Origin: Sphingobium sp. EM0848
Lineage (GTDB): Bacteria; Pseudomonadota; Alphaproteobacteria; Sphingomonadales; Sphingomonadaceae
Length of the DNA stretch: 64,000 nucleotides
Direction: 5' to 3'
Assembly: GCF_013375555.1 (NCBI RefSeq)
Contig: NZ_JABXWB010000001.1
Location: 1,922,001-1,986,000, forward strand
Shown: in pieces, positions 33,059 to 45,151 of the stretch
Numbering within the stretch: the first letter of the stretch is position 1
Layout of the letters: each line of letters starts with the position of its first letter
Notes under the pieces: generated by a model
The model's database searches: none
What the model saw: only the letters and a program-made list of their open reading frames with translations
What the model was told of the DNA's origin: nothing
Program-made: the position numbers and the translations under genes

Positions 33059-35326
33059 TTGCAGAATATCCCTTTCCCTTCGCGTTTCAAACAGGCTTTA
33101 GCCGTCGGCGTCGCCTTTCCGTGCCTTGCGGTCGCCCCCCATGCTGCCGCGCAACAGCTCAACGAGCCGCAAACGACGGTCAGCGCGCCCGATACGCCAT
33201 TGCCCGAAAATGACGAGCAGATCGGTTTTGCCGCCGATGCGCTGGAATATGACAACAACAATGAAATCGTGACCGCAAGCGGCAATGTGCAATTGCTGCG
33301 TGAAGGCAATCGGTTGCGCGCCGACAAGGTGGTATGGAACCGCAATACGGGCAAGGTGGAGGCGACCGGCAATGTCTCCGCCACCGATCCCGAAGGCAAT
33401 ATCGCTTATGGCGACAGGTTCGACGTCACGGATTCGCTTCAGGACGGCATGGTCCAGAACATGCTGCTGGTGTTGCAATCGGGCGGACGCCTTGCCGCCG
33501 CCAATGGCGAGCGAAGGAACGGCGTCTACACGCTGCACAGGGCCGCCTATACCGGCTGCGCGGTCGAAGACCACAAGGGCTGCCCCAAGGAACCGACCTG
33601 GCAGATCAAGGCGGTGAAGGTCGTCTATGATCCGACCAAGGCCCGCGTCAAATATACCAATGCCAGCGTCGAACTGTTCGGCCTGCCGTTCATCCCGCTT
33701 CCCGCCTTTTCCCATCCGGTGGGCGACAATGGCGGCAGCGGCCTGCTGATTCCCGAGATTCGCTACAACCGCACCAACGGGCTGGAACTCGCGCTGCCTT
33801 ATTATATGAAGCTTGCGCCCAATCGCGACCTGACGATCACGCCGCACGTCTTCACCAACGCATTGCCGATGATGGAAGGCCATTACCGTCATCTCTGGGA
33901 CCGCGGCGCCTACCAGATCACAGGCTATGCCACCTATGGCAGCCGCCTCGACGCCAGCACCACCTCCAGCACCGTGGACACTGCGGCCGCACAGAAGGAT
34001 TTCCGTGGCTATCTGGATGCCAGCGGCGGCCTGCAACTGACGCCGGAATGGAGTGTCAACGGATCGATCCGCGTCGTTTCCGACCGCACCTTCCTGCGCC
34101 GCTATTATCTCGGCAATGACGACCGGCTGCGTTCAACCATCAACGCCCAGCGGGTGGGGGAAAACAGTTACTTCTCGATCGCGGGATGGGCCATCCAGAC
34201 GCTGCGCGCCAATGATTCGCAGGGACAGACACCGATCGCCCTGCCCGTGATCGACTATCGCCTGCGCATGAAGGACCCCTGGCTGGGCGGCGTCGCCCAG
34301 TTTCAGCTCAACAGCCTGGCCATCACCCGCACCCATGGAGAGGATACGCAGCGCGCCTTCGCCGCGTTCGAATGGAACCTGCGCAAGCTGACGCCAATGG
34401 GTCAGGAAGTGACCTTCACCACCTACCTGCGCGGCGACGTCTATCACAGCAGCGACAATCTGCTGAACACCGTGGCCAGCTATGCCGGCGATCCGGGCTG
34501 GAAGGCGCGCGGCATCGCGGCGGCGGCGATCGATCTGCGCTGGCCCTTCATGGGCGAGGCGTTCGGCGGCGTGCAGCGTATCGCCCCGCGCGTGCAGATC
34601 GTCGCGGCGCCCAAGATCGCCAACCTTTCCGTCCCCAATGAGGACGCCCGCGCCATCGATCTGGAGGACAGCAACCTCTTCGCGCTCAACCGTTTTTCCG
34701 GCTACGACCGATTCGAGGATTCGACCCGCGTCACCTATGGGCTGGAATATAGCCTGTCGCTCCCGAACTTCTCGCTGGAGAGCGTGATCGGGCAGAGCTA
34801 TCGCCTCAACAGCCGCGAAAGCATCCTGCCCGACGGCACGGGCCTGTCGGATCGACTGTCCGACATCGTCGGACGCACCACCATCCGTTACAAGGATTTC
34901 ATCAGCTTCACTCACCGCTTCCGGCTGGACAAGGACAATCTCGCCATCCGCCGGAACGAGATCGACGCGACGATCGGGAGCAAGAAAACCTATGTGATGA
35001 TCGGCTATCTGCGCCTCAACCGCAATGTCGACCTCAGCCTGGAGGATTTGCAGGACCGCGAGGAACTGCGGCTGGGCGGGCGTATACAGTTTGCGCGCTT
35101 CTGGTCGCTCTTCGGTTCGACCGTCATCGACCTGACCGACGCGAAGGAAGATCCGCTGAGCAGCGCGAACGGTTATCAGCCGGTGCGGCATCGCGTGGGC
35201 GTCGCCTATGAGGATGACTGCCTGACGCTCGGCCTCACCTGGCGGCGCGACTATCAGGTGCTGGGCGACGCGCGAAAGGGCAATAGCTTCCAGCTTCGGC
35301 TGGCTTTTCGCAATATTGGCATATAA
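33059..35326 (+). CDS. lptD: LPS-assembly protein LptD
   Basis: Outer-membrane barrel that inserts lipopolysaccharide into the outer leaflet with LptE. About 755 residues from a TTG at 33059, preceded by AGAGG; I found no in-frame ATG or GTG that fits. The N-terminus is a signal peptide ending near VAPHAAAQQ. The OstA/LptA-like jellyroll follows (FAADALEYDNNNEIVTASGN), then the barrel with LFGLPFIPLPAFSHP, a family hallmark. The end (SFQLRLAFRNIGI) is a barrel strand. surA follows at once, the classical lptD-surA-pdxA-rsmA order. Confidence 0.93.
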   Translation: MQNIPFPSRFKQALAVGVAFPCLAVAPHAAAQQLNEPQTTVSAPDTPLPENDEQIGFAADALEYDNNNEIVTASGNVQLLREGNRLRADKVVWNRNTGKVEATGNVSATDPEGNIAYGDRFDVTDSLQDGMVQNMLLVLQSGGRLAAANGERRNGVYTLHRAAYTGCAVEDHKGCPKEPTWQIKAVKVVYDPTKARVKYTNASVELFGLPFIPLPAFSHPVGDNGGSGLLIPEIRYNRTNGLELALPYYMKLAPNRDLTITPHVFTNALPMMEGHYRHLWDRGAYQITGYATYGSRLDASTTSSTVDTAAAQKDFRGYLDASGGLQLTPEWSVNGSIRVVSDRTFLRRYYLGNDDRLRSTINAQRVGENSYFSIAGWAIQTLRANDSQGQTPIALPVIDYRLRMKDPWLGGVAQFQLNSLAITRTHGEDTQRAFAAFEWNLRKLTPMGQEVTFTTYLRGDVYHSSDNLLNTVASYAGDPGWKARGIAAAAIDLRWPFMGEAFGGVQRIAPRVQIVAAPKIANLSVPNEDARAIDLEDSNLFALNRFSGYDRFEDSTRVTYGLEYSLSLPNFSLESVIGQSYRLNSRESILPDGTGLSDRLSDIVGRTTIRYKDFISFTHRFRLDKDNLAIRRNEIDATIGSKKTYVMIGYLRLNRNVDLSLEDLQDREELRLGGRIQFARFWSLFGSTVIDLTDAKEDPLSSANGYQPVRHRVGVAYEDDCLTLGLTWRRDYQVLGDARKGNSFQLRLAFRNIGI

Positions 35327-35412
35327 GGATCAGCCTTCCCGTTTCCTGCTCAGGGCCGGTTAAGGCGGATCGGCGCATCTCGCGTCGAACCGATTGGAGA
35401 GTTTTGTCGACG

Positions 35413-36798
35413 ATGCAGCCTGTCGTTTTCCCGTTTTCCCGCATTGGCAGCATGGCCGCCAAGGGCCTGCGCACCCTGCTCCTGTCCTCCGCCCTTCTGG
35501 CGACAGGGGTGACTGGCGCCGCTGCCCAAACGGTCAATGACGATGACTCCGTCGCGACCCAGCAGCTCAACCTGCCCAAGGACGTCACCGTCTTCGGCAA
35601 GAGCGACCCCAATGTCCGCAAGGCAACGGCCATCGTCAACGGCCGCATCATCACCGGCACCGATGTCGACCAGCGTCTGGCGCTCATCATCACCGCCAAT
35701 GGCGGCAAGGTGTCCGACGAGGAAAAGGAACGGCTGCGCGTGCAGGTGCTGCGCAACCTGATCGACGAGACGCTTCAGATTCAGGAAGCCGCCGCCAACG
35801 ACATCAAGGTCGACAAGGCCGAAATCGAACAGAGCTATGAGCGGGTCGCGGCCAATTTCCGCCAGTCGCCCGCCCAGTTCGACCAATATCTGCGCCAGCA
35901 GGGGTCGTCCGCCGCCAGCATCAAGCGCCAGATCGAGGGCGAACTGGCCTGGAGCCGCCTGCTCCGCCGCAACATCCAGCCCTTCGTCAACGTGTCGGAG
36001 GATGAGGTGAAGGCGGTCGTGGATCGCATGAACGCGGCCAAGGGCAGCGACGAATTTCGCATCGGTGAAATCTACCTGTCGGCTACCCCGGAAAACCAGC
36101 AGCAGATCATCGCCAACGCGCGCAACATCATCGAACAGATCAAGCAGGGCGGCAGTTTCGCGGCCTATGCGCGGCAATTCTCCGAAGCGTCCACCGCGGC
36201 GGTCGGCGGCGATCTGGGCTGGGTCCGTCCCGCCCAGCTTCCCGACGAACTGGCCCATGCGGCGGCCGAAATGCAGGTCGGCCAGATCGCCGGTCCCATC
36301 AGCGTGCCCGGCGGCGTTTCGCTGATCTATGTCATGGACAAGCGCAAGGTGCTGACCGCCGACCCGCGCGATGCGCTGCTCAGCCTCAAGCAGTTGTCCG
36401 TCAGCTTCCCCGCCGGCACCACCAAGGAACAGGCCAGCGCGAAGGCGGCCGCCTTCGCCGCCCAGACCAAGGCGATCAAGGGCTGCGGTCTGGCCAATGA
36501 GCTGGGCGCGAAAATGGGCGCAGATGTGGTCGACAACGACAATGTGAAGCTGCGCGACCTGCCGCCGCAATTGCAGGACATCCTGCTCAACCTCCAGGTG
36601 GGTGAGGCGACGCCGCCCTTCGGCTCGATCACCGACGGCGTGCGCGTCCTGGTCGTCTGCGGCCGCGACGAAGCCAGTTCCGCCGCCGCGCCCAATGCCG
36701 AGCAGATCATGGCGCAGATGGAGGAAGAACGGGTCAACAAGCGCGCGCGCATCTATCTGCGCGACCTCCGCCGCGATGCCGTCATCGACTATAACTGA
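35413..36798 (+). CDS. surA: periplasmic peptidyl-prolyl isomerase SurA-like chaperone
   Basis: 461 residues from ATG 35413 (GGAGAG upstream); a TTG three codons earlier is too close to the ribosome site. A signal peptide ends near GVTGAAAQ. The chaperone part follows (IVNGRIITGTDVDQRLALII), then a parvulin-type domain (EIYLSATPENQQQI, FSEASTAAVGGDLGWVRPAQ, LIYVMDKRKV). It escorts outer-membrane proteins, including LptD, across the periplasm. It is part of the lptD-surA-pdxA-rsmA operon. Confidence 0.93.
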   Translation: MQPVVFPFSRIGSMAAKGLRTLLLSSALLATGVTGAAAQTVNDDDSVATQQLNLPKDVTVFGKSDPNVRKATAIVNGRIITGTDVDQRLALIITANGGKVSDEEKERLRVQVLRNLIDETLQIQEAAANDIKVDKAEIEQSYERVAANFRQSPAQFDQYLRQQGSSAASIKRQIEGELAWSRLLRRNIQPFVNVSEDEVKAVVDRMNAAKGSDEFRIGEIYLSATPENQQQIIANARNIIEQIKQGGSFAAYARQFSEASTAAVGGDLGWVRPAQLPDELAHAAAEMQVGQIAGPISVPGGVSLIYVMDKRKVLTADPRDALLSLKQLSVSFPAGTTKEQASAKAAAFAAQTKAIKGCGLANELGAKMGADVVDNDNVKLRDLPPQLQDILLNLQVGEATPPFGSITDGVRVLVVCGRDEASSAAAPNAEQIMAQMEEERVNKRARIYLRDLRRDAVIDYN

Positions 36799-36808
36799 TC
36801 CGGTGGAC

Positions 36809-37801
36809 ATGCCGCCTTTCGCCGTGTCGCTCGGCGATCCGGCAGGCATAGGCCCGGAAATCGTCGCCAAAAGCTGGGTCATGCGTGAGGCACGCGGCCT
36901 GCCGCCCTTCTTCGCGGTAGGCGACGCGGCGACGCTGCGCGCGGTCTGGACCGGCCCGGTTGAGACGGTCAGTTCGCCCGAAGAAGCCGCCACGATGTTC
37001 GACAGGGCCCTCCCCTGCCTGCAGGTCGCGGATGCCGGGGAGATCGTCCCCGGCATGCCCAGCATCGATGGGGCACGCGCGGCTTTTCAGGCGCTGGAGG
37101 CTGCGGTCGGACTCGCCCGCACCGGCTCTGCGGCAGGAATCGTCACCGCGCCAGTGGGCAAGGAACAGCTTTACGGCGTGGGCTTCACCCATCCTGGGCA
37201 AACCGAATTCATTGCCGAACGCTGCGGCGTCGCCCCGCATAATGCGGTGATGATGCTGGCCGGACCGTCGCTCAAGGTCGTGCCGATCACCATCCATATC
37301 CCGCTGGCCGATGTGCCCTCGGTCCTGACCGTAGACCTGATCCGCGCTCGCGCCATCACCACGGCCAGGGGGCTTCAGCGCAATTTCGGCATCGGCCGCC
37401 CGCGCCTGGTCGTCGCCGGCCTCAACCCCCATGCAGGCGAGGGCGGCGCACTGGGCCGGGAGGAAATCGACATCATCCGGCCCGCCGTGGAATCGCTGCA
37501 GGCGGAGGGTTATGACATCAGCGGCCCGCTCGCCGCCGACACGCTGTTCCACGCCCGCGCCCGCGAAACCTATGACGCCGCGCTCTGCATGTATCACGAT
37601 CAGGCGCTGATCCCGATCAAGACGCTGAATTTCGATGAAGGCGTCAACATCACACTCGGCCTCCCCATCGTGCGCACCTCGCCCGACCATGGCACGGCCT
37701 TCGGCATAGCCGGCAAGGACAGCGCCAATCCCGGCGCGATGATGGCCGCGATCAAGATGGCCGCCGAGGCCGCCCGCGCCCGGCTCACTCATGGCTGCTG
37801 A
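36809..37801 (+). CDS. pdxA: 4-hydroxythreonine-4-phosphate dehydrogenase
   Basis: 330 residues from ATG 36809; GTG 36803 is possible. It makes the pyridoxine 5'-phosphate precursor for vitamin B6 together with PdxJ. Hallmarks are [27 protein letters not shown], the His of [31 protein letters not shown] and [13 protein letters not shown], all intact. It overlaps rsmA by 11 bp. Confidence 0.96.
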   Translation: MPPFAVSLGDPAGIGPEIVAKSWVMREARGLPPFFAVGDAATLRAVWTGPVETVSSPEEAATMFDRALPCLQVADAGEIVPGMPSIDGARAAFQALEAAVGLARTGSAAGIVTAPVGKEQLYGVGFTHPGQTEFIAERCGVAPHNAVMMLAGPSLKVVPITIHIPLADVPSVLTVDLIRARAITTARGLQRNFGIGRPRLVVAGLNPHAGEGGALGREEIDIIRPAVESLQAEGYDISGPLAADTLFHARARETYDAALCMYHDQALIPIKTLNFDEGVNITLGLPIVRTSPDHGTAFGIAGKDSANPGAMMAAIKMAAEAARARLTHGC

Positions 37802-38633
37802 ACTCCACCCCAAACTCCCGCCGCTAAGAGAAGTCATCGCCGCCCACGGGCTTCAGGCGAGCAAGGCGCTCGGACAGAATTTCCTGCTCGACGAGCAATT
37901 GCTGGACCGGATCGCCGCTATCCCCGGCACCCTGAAGGACCAGCCCGCCTTCGAAGTCGGGCCCGGTCCCGGTGGCCTGACCCGCGCGATCCTGCGTGCG
38001 GGAGCGAAGCTGGTCGCGGTTGAACGCGACCATCGCTGCCTCCCCGCCTTGGCTGAACTCTCCGAAGCCTTCCCCGATCAACTCCGCGTCATTTCCGGCG
38101 ACGCCATGCAGGTCGACGCCCGCACCGAAGCGGGCGAAGGCGCGCATATCATCGCGAACCTGCCCTATAATGTCGGCACCGCGCTGCTCATCGGCTGGCT
38201 TTCGGCGGAATGGACGCCGCTCCCCTGGTGGTCGACCCTGACGCTGATGTTCCAGATGGAGGTCGCCGAACGCATCGTCGCCAGGCCCGGCGGCGACCAT
38301 TATGGCCGTCTGGCCGTACTCGCCCAATGGCGCAGCGACGCCCGCATCGCGATGAAGGTGCACCGCAGCGCCTTCACCCCGCCTCCGAAGGTCATGTCGG
38401 CGGTCGTCCACATCACGCCCAAACCCGCTCCCGAAGGCGTGCAACTGAAGCATCTCGAACGGCTGACCGCCGCCGCCTTCGGCCAGCGCCGCAAGATGCT
38501 GCGTCAGAGCCTGAAGGGCCTGCCCGGTGCGCTGGATGCGCTGGATGCGGTCGGCATCGACCCGCAACGCCGCGCCGAAACCGTCAGTGTCGAGGAATTT
38601 GTCGAAGTAGCAAGGGTGATGGGGCGCCCTTAA
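37791..38633 (+). CDS. rsmA: 16S rRNA dimethyladenosine transferase
   Basis: 280 residues. RsmA (KsgA) dimethylates two adjacent adenines in the 3' hairpin of 16S rRNA late in 30S assembly. Visible: [14 protein letters not shown] motif [30 protein letters not shown] (catalytic NLPY) and [12 protein letters not shown]. Overlaps pdxA; it closes the lptD operon. Confidence 0.97.
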   Translation: MAAELHPKLPPLREVIAAHGLQASKALGQNFLLDEQLLDRIAAIPGTLKDQPAFEVGPGPGGLTRAILRAGAKLVAVERDHRCLPALAELSEAFPDQLRVISGDAMQVDARTEAGEGAHIIANLPYNVGTALLIGWLSAEWTPLPWWSTLTLMFQMEVAERIVARPGGDHYGRLAVLAQWRSDARIAMKVHRSAFTPPPKVMSAVVHITPKPAPEGVQLKHLERLTAAAFGQRRKMLRQSLKGLPGALDALDAVGIDPQRRAETVSVEEFVEVARVMGRP

Positions 38634-38761
38634 ACCTCAGGTGTGAAATGGGTGGATAGCGGTCAGGCGGGTTTGGTCACGCACCAAAATGAAAGCAGAC
38701 GTTGACCTTTTTCCGTTATCTCCCGCTTTGGTGTGTGAGTTGAGCTTGGGAGGAGCCGATA

Positions 38762-39208
38762 ATGAAGTCTCTTTTACTGTTTGCTATGGTAGCTCAATAT
38801 CAGATGCCCCCCGTACCCGCGCCACCCCCCGCAGGCGGAGAGGCGCTGGAGAGCGAGCTTGGCAGAATGGCACAACGCTATCGGACGCAATGCTATTCCG
38901 AAAAAGCTATCAAAATTATGATTGAGAGCACCCGGCGCGCGAGAACAACCGTGTCACCCAATGTCGCGGCAATTCGAGCCACGTATAAGGAACTGGCAGA
39001 TGCAGCATATGCAGAGCCGTTCGACAAAAATCGGATGGTGCTGGCCATGCGTGCCAGCGCCCAAGCCCAAGCCCAAGCCGATTCAATGGTACACTATCCC
39101 GACAACAGCATTGCGATTTTGGAACAACTGCCGAAGCCAGATCAGGTTATCTTCGCACGGTTGCATTCCGGTGCAACGCCAGTGTTTCCGACGAAGCCGT
39201 GCTCCTGA
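38762..39208 (+). CDS. putative secreted protein of unknown function
   Basis: 148 residues with a very strong ribosome site (GGGAGGAG). A short hydrophobic N-terminus (MKSLLLFAMVAQYQ) is followed by a Pro-rich stretch (PPVPAPPPAGG) and a helical, Gln/Ala-rich domain with two Cys residues (TQCY, KPCS). This could be a periplasmic helical protein. No family is recognised. It is on its own between rsmA and a convergent TPR gene. Confidence 0.55.
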   Translation: MKSLLLFAMVAQYQMPPVPAPPPAGGEALESELGRMAQRYRTQCYSEKAIKIMIESTRRARTTVSPNVAAIRATYKELADAAYAEPFDKNRMVLAMRASAQAQAQADSMVHYPDNSIAILEQLPKPDQVIFARLHSGATPVFPTKPCS

Positions 39209-39305
39209 GGGCCGGTGCAAGTAGGCCCAACGGTCTGCTCTTGGGGTTCTTACGGTTGAGTGATTTGGGCAACAACTGGTCGAAACTCGCCGCAGCCCAA
39301 ACCCG

Positions 39306-39824
39306 TCAAGGCGTCTCGGTTTCCGTGGTCTTGGGCGCGGGCACCTTGTCCTTGGCGCTCAGCACCGTTGCGGGCGGCCCCTTCGCGATGACGGCGGCCA
39401 GTTGCCCCACCAATGCGCAGTTGGACTTGCACAGGCTCTGCGCCTGAGCCAGATTTTCCTTTGCCTTGGCGATCGCGCCCTTCTCGACCATCGCTTCGCC
39501 CTGCCCGACCAGCGCGGTCAGATCATTCGGCTCCAGCGTCAGCGCCTCCCGATAGAGGCGAATCGCCTTGCCCTGCAGGCCCTGCGCCCGCGCCACTTCG
39601 GCCAGTTCGATATAGGCCGTGCGATTGCGCGGATCGACCGCGAGCGCGCTTTCCAGTGCGTCATTCGCCGCCGGATAATTGCCCGCCTTCCGCGCTGCCT
39701 CACCGGCCTTCTGCCATTCGATCGACAGCGGCGAAATCTGCGAATCCGGCCGCTGCGACAGACCCGCGCTGGAAACGGTGGTCAACAGGACAGCCAAGGC
39801 AATCGAAGCAGGGGTAAAACGCAT
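39306..39824 (-). CDS. periplasmic tetratricopeptide-repeat protein
   Basis: 172 residues from ATG 39824. A signal peptide ([23 protein letters not shown] read as [12 protein letters not shown] then [11 protein letters not shown]) precedes two to three TPR units ([40 protein letters not shown]). Two Cys in [11 protein letters not shown] may form a disulphide. TPRs mediate protein contacts; the partner is unknown. The gene lies 92 bp after the rsmB-like gene on the same strand. Confidence 0.75.
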   Translation of the reverse strand: MRFTPASIALAVLLTTVSSAGLSQRPDSQISPLSIEWQKAGEAARKAGNYPAANDALESALAVDPRNRTAYIELAEVARAQGLQGKAIRLYREALTLEPNDLTALVGQGEAMVEKGAIAKAKENLAQAQSLCKSNCALVGQLAAVIAKGPPATVLSAKDKVPAPKTTETETP

Positions 39825-39916
39825 GCACAACTCCAGCCATGTTTCAGGCATTGATTCCGGCTCAAATCCAGGGGGGCGAGTGTCGCGATTTTGCGCCCGC
39901 TTGTCCATCGACTCTT

Positions 39917-41092
39917 TCAAGCGGCCCGGCGCAGGCGCGCGAAATAGAAACCGTCGGTGCCGTCATGGCCGGGTGTCAGCAGCAGCCCGTCGCCATGGGC
40001 GCGACCCATCGGCGCCTCGATCCGTTCCACGGTCCATCCATCATGCCGTGCCAGAAATGCCCGCACCTGATCCCGCCCCTCCCGGTCTGTCAGCGCACAG
40101 GTAGCATAGACCAATATGCCTCCCGGTGCCAGCAAGGGTGCCGCAAAATCAAGGATTCGCGCCTGTTCCGCCACCAGCCGGTCGAGCCGCGCGGGAGTCA
40201 GCCGCCAGCGCGCCTCCGGGTTGCGCCGCCATGTCCCGGTGCCCGAACAGGGCGCATCGACCAGCACCACATCGGCACGGCCCGCCAGACTCTCCAGCGC
40301 ATTCGCCTCATGTCCCTGATCGAGCAACAGCGTCTCGATGAAGGTCGCCCCCGCCCGCTCCGCGCGCGGGTCGAGCCGCGCCAGCCGCGAACGGATCGTG
40401 TCCGCCGCAATCAGCGTGCCCTTGCCCGCCATCGCCGCCGCCAGAGCCAGGGTCTTGCCGCCCGCTCCGGCGCAGAGATCGATGACGGTCATGCCCGGCT
40501 GCACCGCGCAGGCGGCCGAAATGAGCTGGCTCCCGGCGTCCTGCACCTCGACCAGCCCCTGTTTCCACGGCTCGCTCTGTTCGACGGGCGCGCCCTCCGG
40601 CAAGCGCAGCGCATCGGGCAGGCCGGGCAGGCGCAGGGCTTGCGGATAGGCCGGCGCCACCATGCCCGGCTCTGCCTTCAGCCGATTGACGCGCAGATCG
40701 ACCGGCGCACGGCCCAACAGCGCCTCGCGCTCCACCGGCCCGGCCAGCAACGGCTCGATCCAGCCCGGCACGACACCGGCCGGTGCGCCCGCCTCTCCAT
40801 CGGAAATGGGGGCCGGTCCATGCGTCGTTCCGTCGAACAGCGCGGCCAGTTCCACCCGCTCGCGGGCCAGACCGACCATCGCCGCCCGGCCACTATCGGG
40901 CCGTTCGGCGACCCGGCGCACCGCGTCATAGACATGGTCGCGCACCGCCCGCCGGTCGCGCGACCCGGCATAGCGCCGCTCCTTGAAATAGCGCGCGATC
41001 AGCGTGTCCGCCGCCGGGCCGCCATCCCGTGCCGACGCGATGATGGCGTCCAGCAGTTCGACGGCAGCCTGGACACGAGCGGATGGGGTCAT
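39917..41092 (-). CDS. rsmB: RsmB/NOP-family rRNA cytosine-C5 methyltransferase
   Basis: 391 residues. The SAM domain shows [18 protein letters not shown] (motif I), [18 protein letters not shown] (motif IV, Pro-Cys) and [13 protein letters not shown] (motif VI, catalytic Thr-Cys). The N-terminal helical part resembles the NusB-like region of RsmB. RsmB methylates C967 of 16S rRNA; other family members act elsewhere, so the exact target is inferred. guaB is just upstream on the same strand with a 43-bp gap. Confidence 0.85.
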   Translation of the reverse strand: MTPSARVQAAVELLDAIIASARDGGPAADTLIARYFKERRYAGSRDRRAVRDHVYDAVRRVAERPDSGRAAMVGLARERVELAALFDGTTHGPAPISDGEAGAPAGVVPGWIEPLLAGPVEREALLGRAPVDLRVNRLKAEPGMVAPAYPQALRLPGLPDALRLPEGAPVEQSEPWKQGLVEVQDAGSQLISAACAVQPGMTVIDLCAGAGGKTLALAAAMAGKGTLIAADTIRSRLARLDPRAERAGATFIETLLLDQGHEANALESLAGRADVVLVDAPCSGTGTWRRNPEARWRLTPARLDRLVAEQARILDFAAPLLAPGGILVYATCALTDREGRDQVRAFLARHDGWTVERIEAPMGRAHGDGLLLTPGHDGTDGFYFARLRRAA

Positions 41093-41135
41093 AATTCACT
41101 CCCCCCTCCCCAGGAGGGAGGGGAATCAAGGGGCC

Positions 41136-42662
<1,527 letters not shown>

Positions 42663-42758
42663 TTAAGCACGAAAACGACCAGTCCCCTCCCGTCATTTTA
42701 TTGCGTAGCGGCTTGGGGGCATCGGAAATGAAGGGATCATACTCCTCCCGCTCAAGCC

Positions 42759-42794
42759 AAAAAGGGCGCCACCTTCCGGCAGCGCCCCTTTTTT
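42759..42794. terminator. rho-independent terminator behind ftsH
   Basis: AAAAAGGGCGC (42759-42769) and GCGCCCCTTTTTT (42782-42794) form a stem with T-tracts on either strand. It lies 18 bp past the ftsH stop, insulating guaB, which is next on the same strand. Confidence 0.85.
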
Positions 42795-42812
42795 GCATCA
42801 TTTGCGCTCGCC

Positions 42813-44762
42813 TCAGGCCCCGGCTGGCGTCGGATCGCCAAACGGCCCCTTGCGTCGCCGCGTCTTGGGGATCGAGGACCCTACCGCCGGAATGACCGAT
42901 GGCTTGATCGTCGTGCCGTCGTCGCGGGTGATCTCACCCTTGTCGAGCAGCGTCTTGATCTCGTCGCCACTCAGCGTCTCATATTCCAGCATCGCATTGG
43001 CGAGCAGGTGCAGTTGATCCTCATGGCCCTTCAGGATTTCCTGCGCGCGGGAGTAGCCCTGCTCCACCAGCCCGCGAATTTCCTTGTCGATCAGCTTCGC
43101 CGTCTCGTCCGACATATGGACGCGCTGGCTCTGCGAATAGCCGAGGAAGGTTTCGCCCTGCTGCTCCTCATATTGCAGCGGACCCAGCTTGTCCGACATG
43201 CCCCATTGCGTGACCATGTCGCGCGCCAGCTTGGTCGCGTACTGGATATCACCCGAAGCGCCCGACGACACCTTGTCGTAACCGAAGATGATCTCTTCGG
43301 CGACGCGGCCGCCCATGGCGACGGCCATGTTCGCATGCATCTTGTCGCGGTGATAGGAATAGCTGTCCCGTTCCGGCAGGCGCATCACCATGCCCAGCGC
43401 ACGGCCGCGCGGGATGATCGTCGCCTTGTGGATCGGGTCGGACGCCGGTTCATGGACCGCAACGATGGCATGGCCCGCCTCATGATAGGCGGTCATCTTC
43501 TTCTCATCGTCGGTCATGACCATGGAGCGGCGCTCGCTGCCCATCATGACCTTGTCCTTGGCCGCCTCGAACTCATCCATGGCAACCAGACGCTTGCCCC
43601 GGCGAGCGGCCATCAAAGCCGCCTCATTGACGAGGTTGGCCAGATCAGCACCCGAGAAACCGGGCGTGCCGCGCGCGATAGTGCGCGGATTGACGTCCGG
43701 CGCCAGCGGCACCTTCTTCATGTGCACGGCCAGAATCTTCTCGCGGCCCTCGATATCCGGGCGCGGCACCACGACCTGACGGTCAAAGCGGCCCGGACGC
43801 AGCAGCGCAGGGTCCAGCACGTCGGGACGGTTGGTCGCCGCGACGATGATGATGCCCTCATTCGCCTCGAAACCGTCCATCTCGACCAGAAGCTGGTTCA
43901 GCGTCTGCTCGCGCTCGTCATTGCCGTTGCCCAGGCCCGCGCCACGATGACGGCCGACCGCATCGATTTCGTCGATGAAGACGATGCAGGGCGCGTTCTT
44001 CTTCGCCTGCTCGAACATGTCGCGCACGCGGCTCGCGCCGACGCCGACGAACATCTCGACAAAGTCCGAACCCGAAATGGTGAAGAAGGGCACGCCCGCC
44101 TCACCCGCGATCGCGCGGGCCAGCAGCGTCTTGCCCGTACCCGGCGAGCCGACCAGCAGCGCGCCCTTGGGGATCTTGCCGCCCAGTCGCGCAAATTTGC
44201 TCGGGTCCTTCAGGAACTCGACGATTTCCTGCAATTCCTCGCGCGCTTCATCGATGCCCGCGACGTCATCGAAGGTCACCTTGCCATGCTTTTCGGTCAG
44301 CAGCTTGGCCTTGGACTTGCCAAAGCCCATGGCGCCGCCCGCGCCGCCGCTCTTCTGCATCTGGCGCAGCACGAAGAAGGCGATGCCCAGGATCAGCAGG
44401 AACGGCAGCGACTGGTAGATCAGGATCATCCAGAAGCTCGGCTGCTCCTCCGCCTGGCCGGAATATTTGACATTATAGTCGTCCAGCAGACCGGTCAGGC
44501 CCGGATCGTTCACGGGCACGGTGCTGAATTTCTGCCCGCTCGACAGCGTGCCGGAAATCCGGTCCGTGGCGATGGCGACGTCCTTGACCTGCCCTTCCTG
44601 CACCTTGGCGCGGAATTCCGAATAGGCAATGCCGGTCCCCGCCGTCGACGCCGTGCGGCTGTCGAACATCGACACGAAGAGGAGCAGGGCGACAATCACC
44701 CCGGCCCAAATCATCGCGCTCTTGATCCAGGGATTACCCTGCGGGTCTTTCTCGTCGTTCAT
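42813..44762 (-). CDS. ftsH: ATP-dependent zinc metalloprotease FtsH
   Basis: 649 residues. FtsH is a hexameric inner-membrane protease that degrades misfolded membrane proteins and regulators. Two membrane segments (about 13-31 and 112-132) enclose a periplasmic domain. The AAA+ module has Walker A GSPGTGKT (205-212), Walker B DEID (264-267) and an arginine-finger region RPGRFDRQV. The zinc site is HEAGH (427-431). A Gly-rich linker ([10 protein letters not shown]) follows TM2. Gene order cpoB-tilS-ftsH is typical. Confidence 0.97.
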   Translation of the reverse strand: MNDEKDPQGNPWIKSAMIWAGVIVALLLFVSMFDSRTASTAGTGIAYSEFRAKVQEGQVKDVAIATDRISGTLSSGQKFSTVPVNDPGLTGLLDDYNVKYSGQAEEQPSFWMILIYQSLPFLLILGIAFFVLRQMQKSGGAGGAMGFGKSKAKLLTEKHGKVTFDDVAGIDEAREELQEIVEFLKDPSKFARLGGKIPKGALLVGSPGTGKTLLARAIAGEAGVPFFTISGSDFVEMFVGVGASRVRDMFEQAKKNAPCIVFIDEIDAVGRHRGAGLGNGNDEREQTLNQLLVEMDGFEANEGIIIVAATNRPDVLDPALLRPGRFDRQVVVPRPDIEGREKILAVHMKKVPLAPDVNPRTIARGTPGFSGADLANLVNEAALMAARRGKRLVAMDEFEAAKDKVMMGSERRSMVMTDDEKKMTAYHEAGHAIVAVHEPASDPIHKATIIPRGRALGMVMRLPERDSYSYHRDKMHANMAVAMGGRVAEEIIFGYDKVSSGASGDIQYATKLARDMVTQWGMSDKLGPLQYEEQQGETFLGYSQSQRVHMSDETAKLIDKEIRGLVEQGYSRAQEILKGHEDQLHLLANAMLEYETLSGDEIKTLLDKGEITRDDGTTIKPSVIPAVGSSIPKTRRRKGPFGDPTPAGA

Positions 44763-44829
44763 TCACCACTCTCTTTCACCCGGCAAGATAGGATGCCGCA
44801 GTAAAATCGCAAGCGCGCCGCGCGCAACC

Positions 44830-45021
44830 TTAACCGCTGACAAATTGCGACAGGGCAATATAGGCCAGAATCACGGCGATCCCCGCCGAAAGGCCACATA
44901 ATATATAGCCCGTACACAGCAGCATCGGCGGATGAGGCCGCGCCAGCCGGCGATTGCGCTGGGCCGCCGAAAGGATGACACTGGCCAGAAGACCATAAGT
45001 CAGTGCCGCAAATTCCATCAT
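44830..45021 (-). CDS. small two-helix membrane protein
   Basis: About 63 residues from the ATG at 45021 (MMEFAALTYG). Two membrane helices, LLASVILSAAQ and GYILCGLSAGIAVILAYIAL, flank a basic loop (RNRRLARPH). An earlier start at 45054 is possible. No family recognised. It sits between tilS and ftsH on the same strand. Confidence 0.5.
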   Translation of the reverse strand: MMEFAALTYGLLASVILSAAQRNRRLARPHPPMLLCTGYILCGLSAGIAVILAYIALSQFVSG

Positions 45022-45151
45022 GAATCGAAAATTCCCACGCTCAACAGCCTCCATTAAACAGCGAGGGCGTTAAGGAAAGATCATTGCGCACGATCAATTC
45101 GACAAAATGGGCGAGTCATGCGCCGGGCCGTGGAACCTTTGCGTAACGACC

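Noticed and set aside
43008..44804. Very long open frame antisense to ftsH, and similar ones antisense to pepA, lptD and ptsP
   Set aside because: Antisense shadows are common in high-GC genes; the translations lack any domain while the sense strands encode clear housekeeping proteins.
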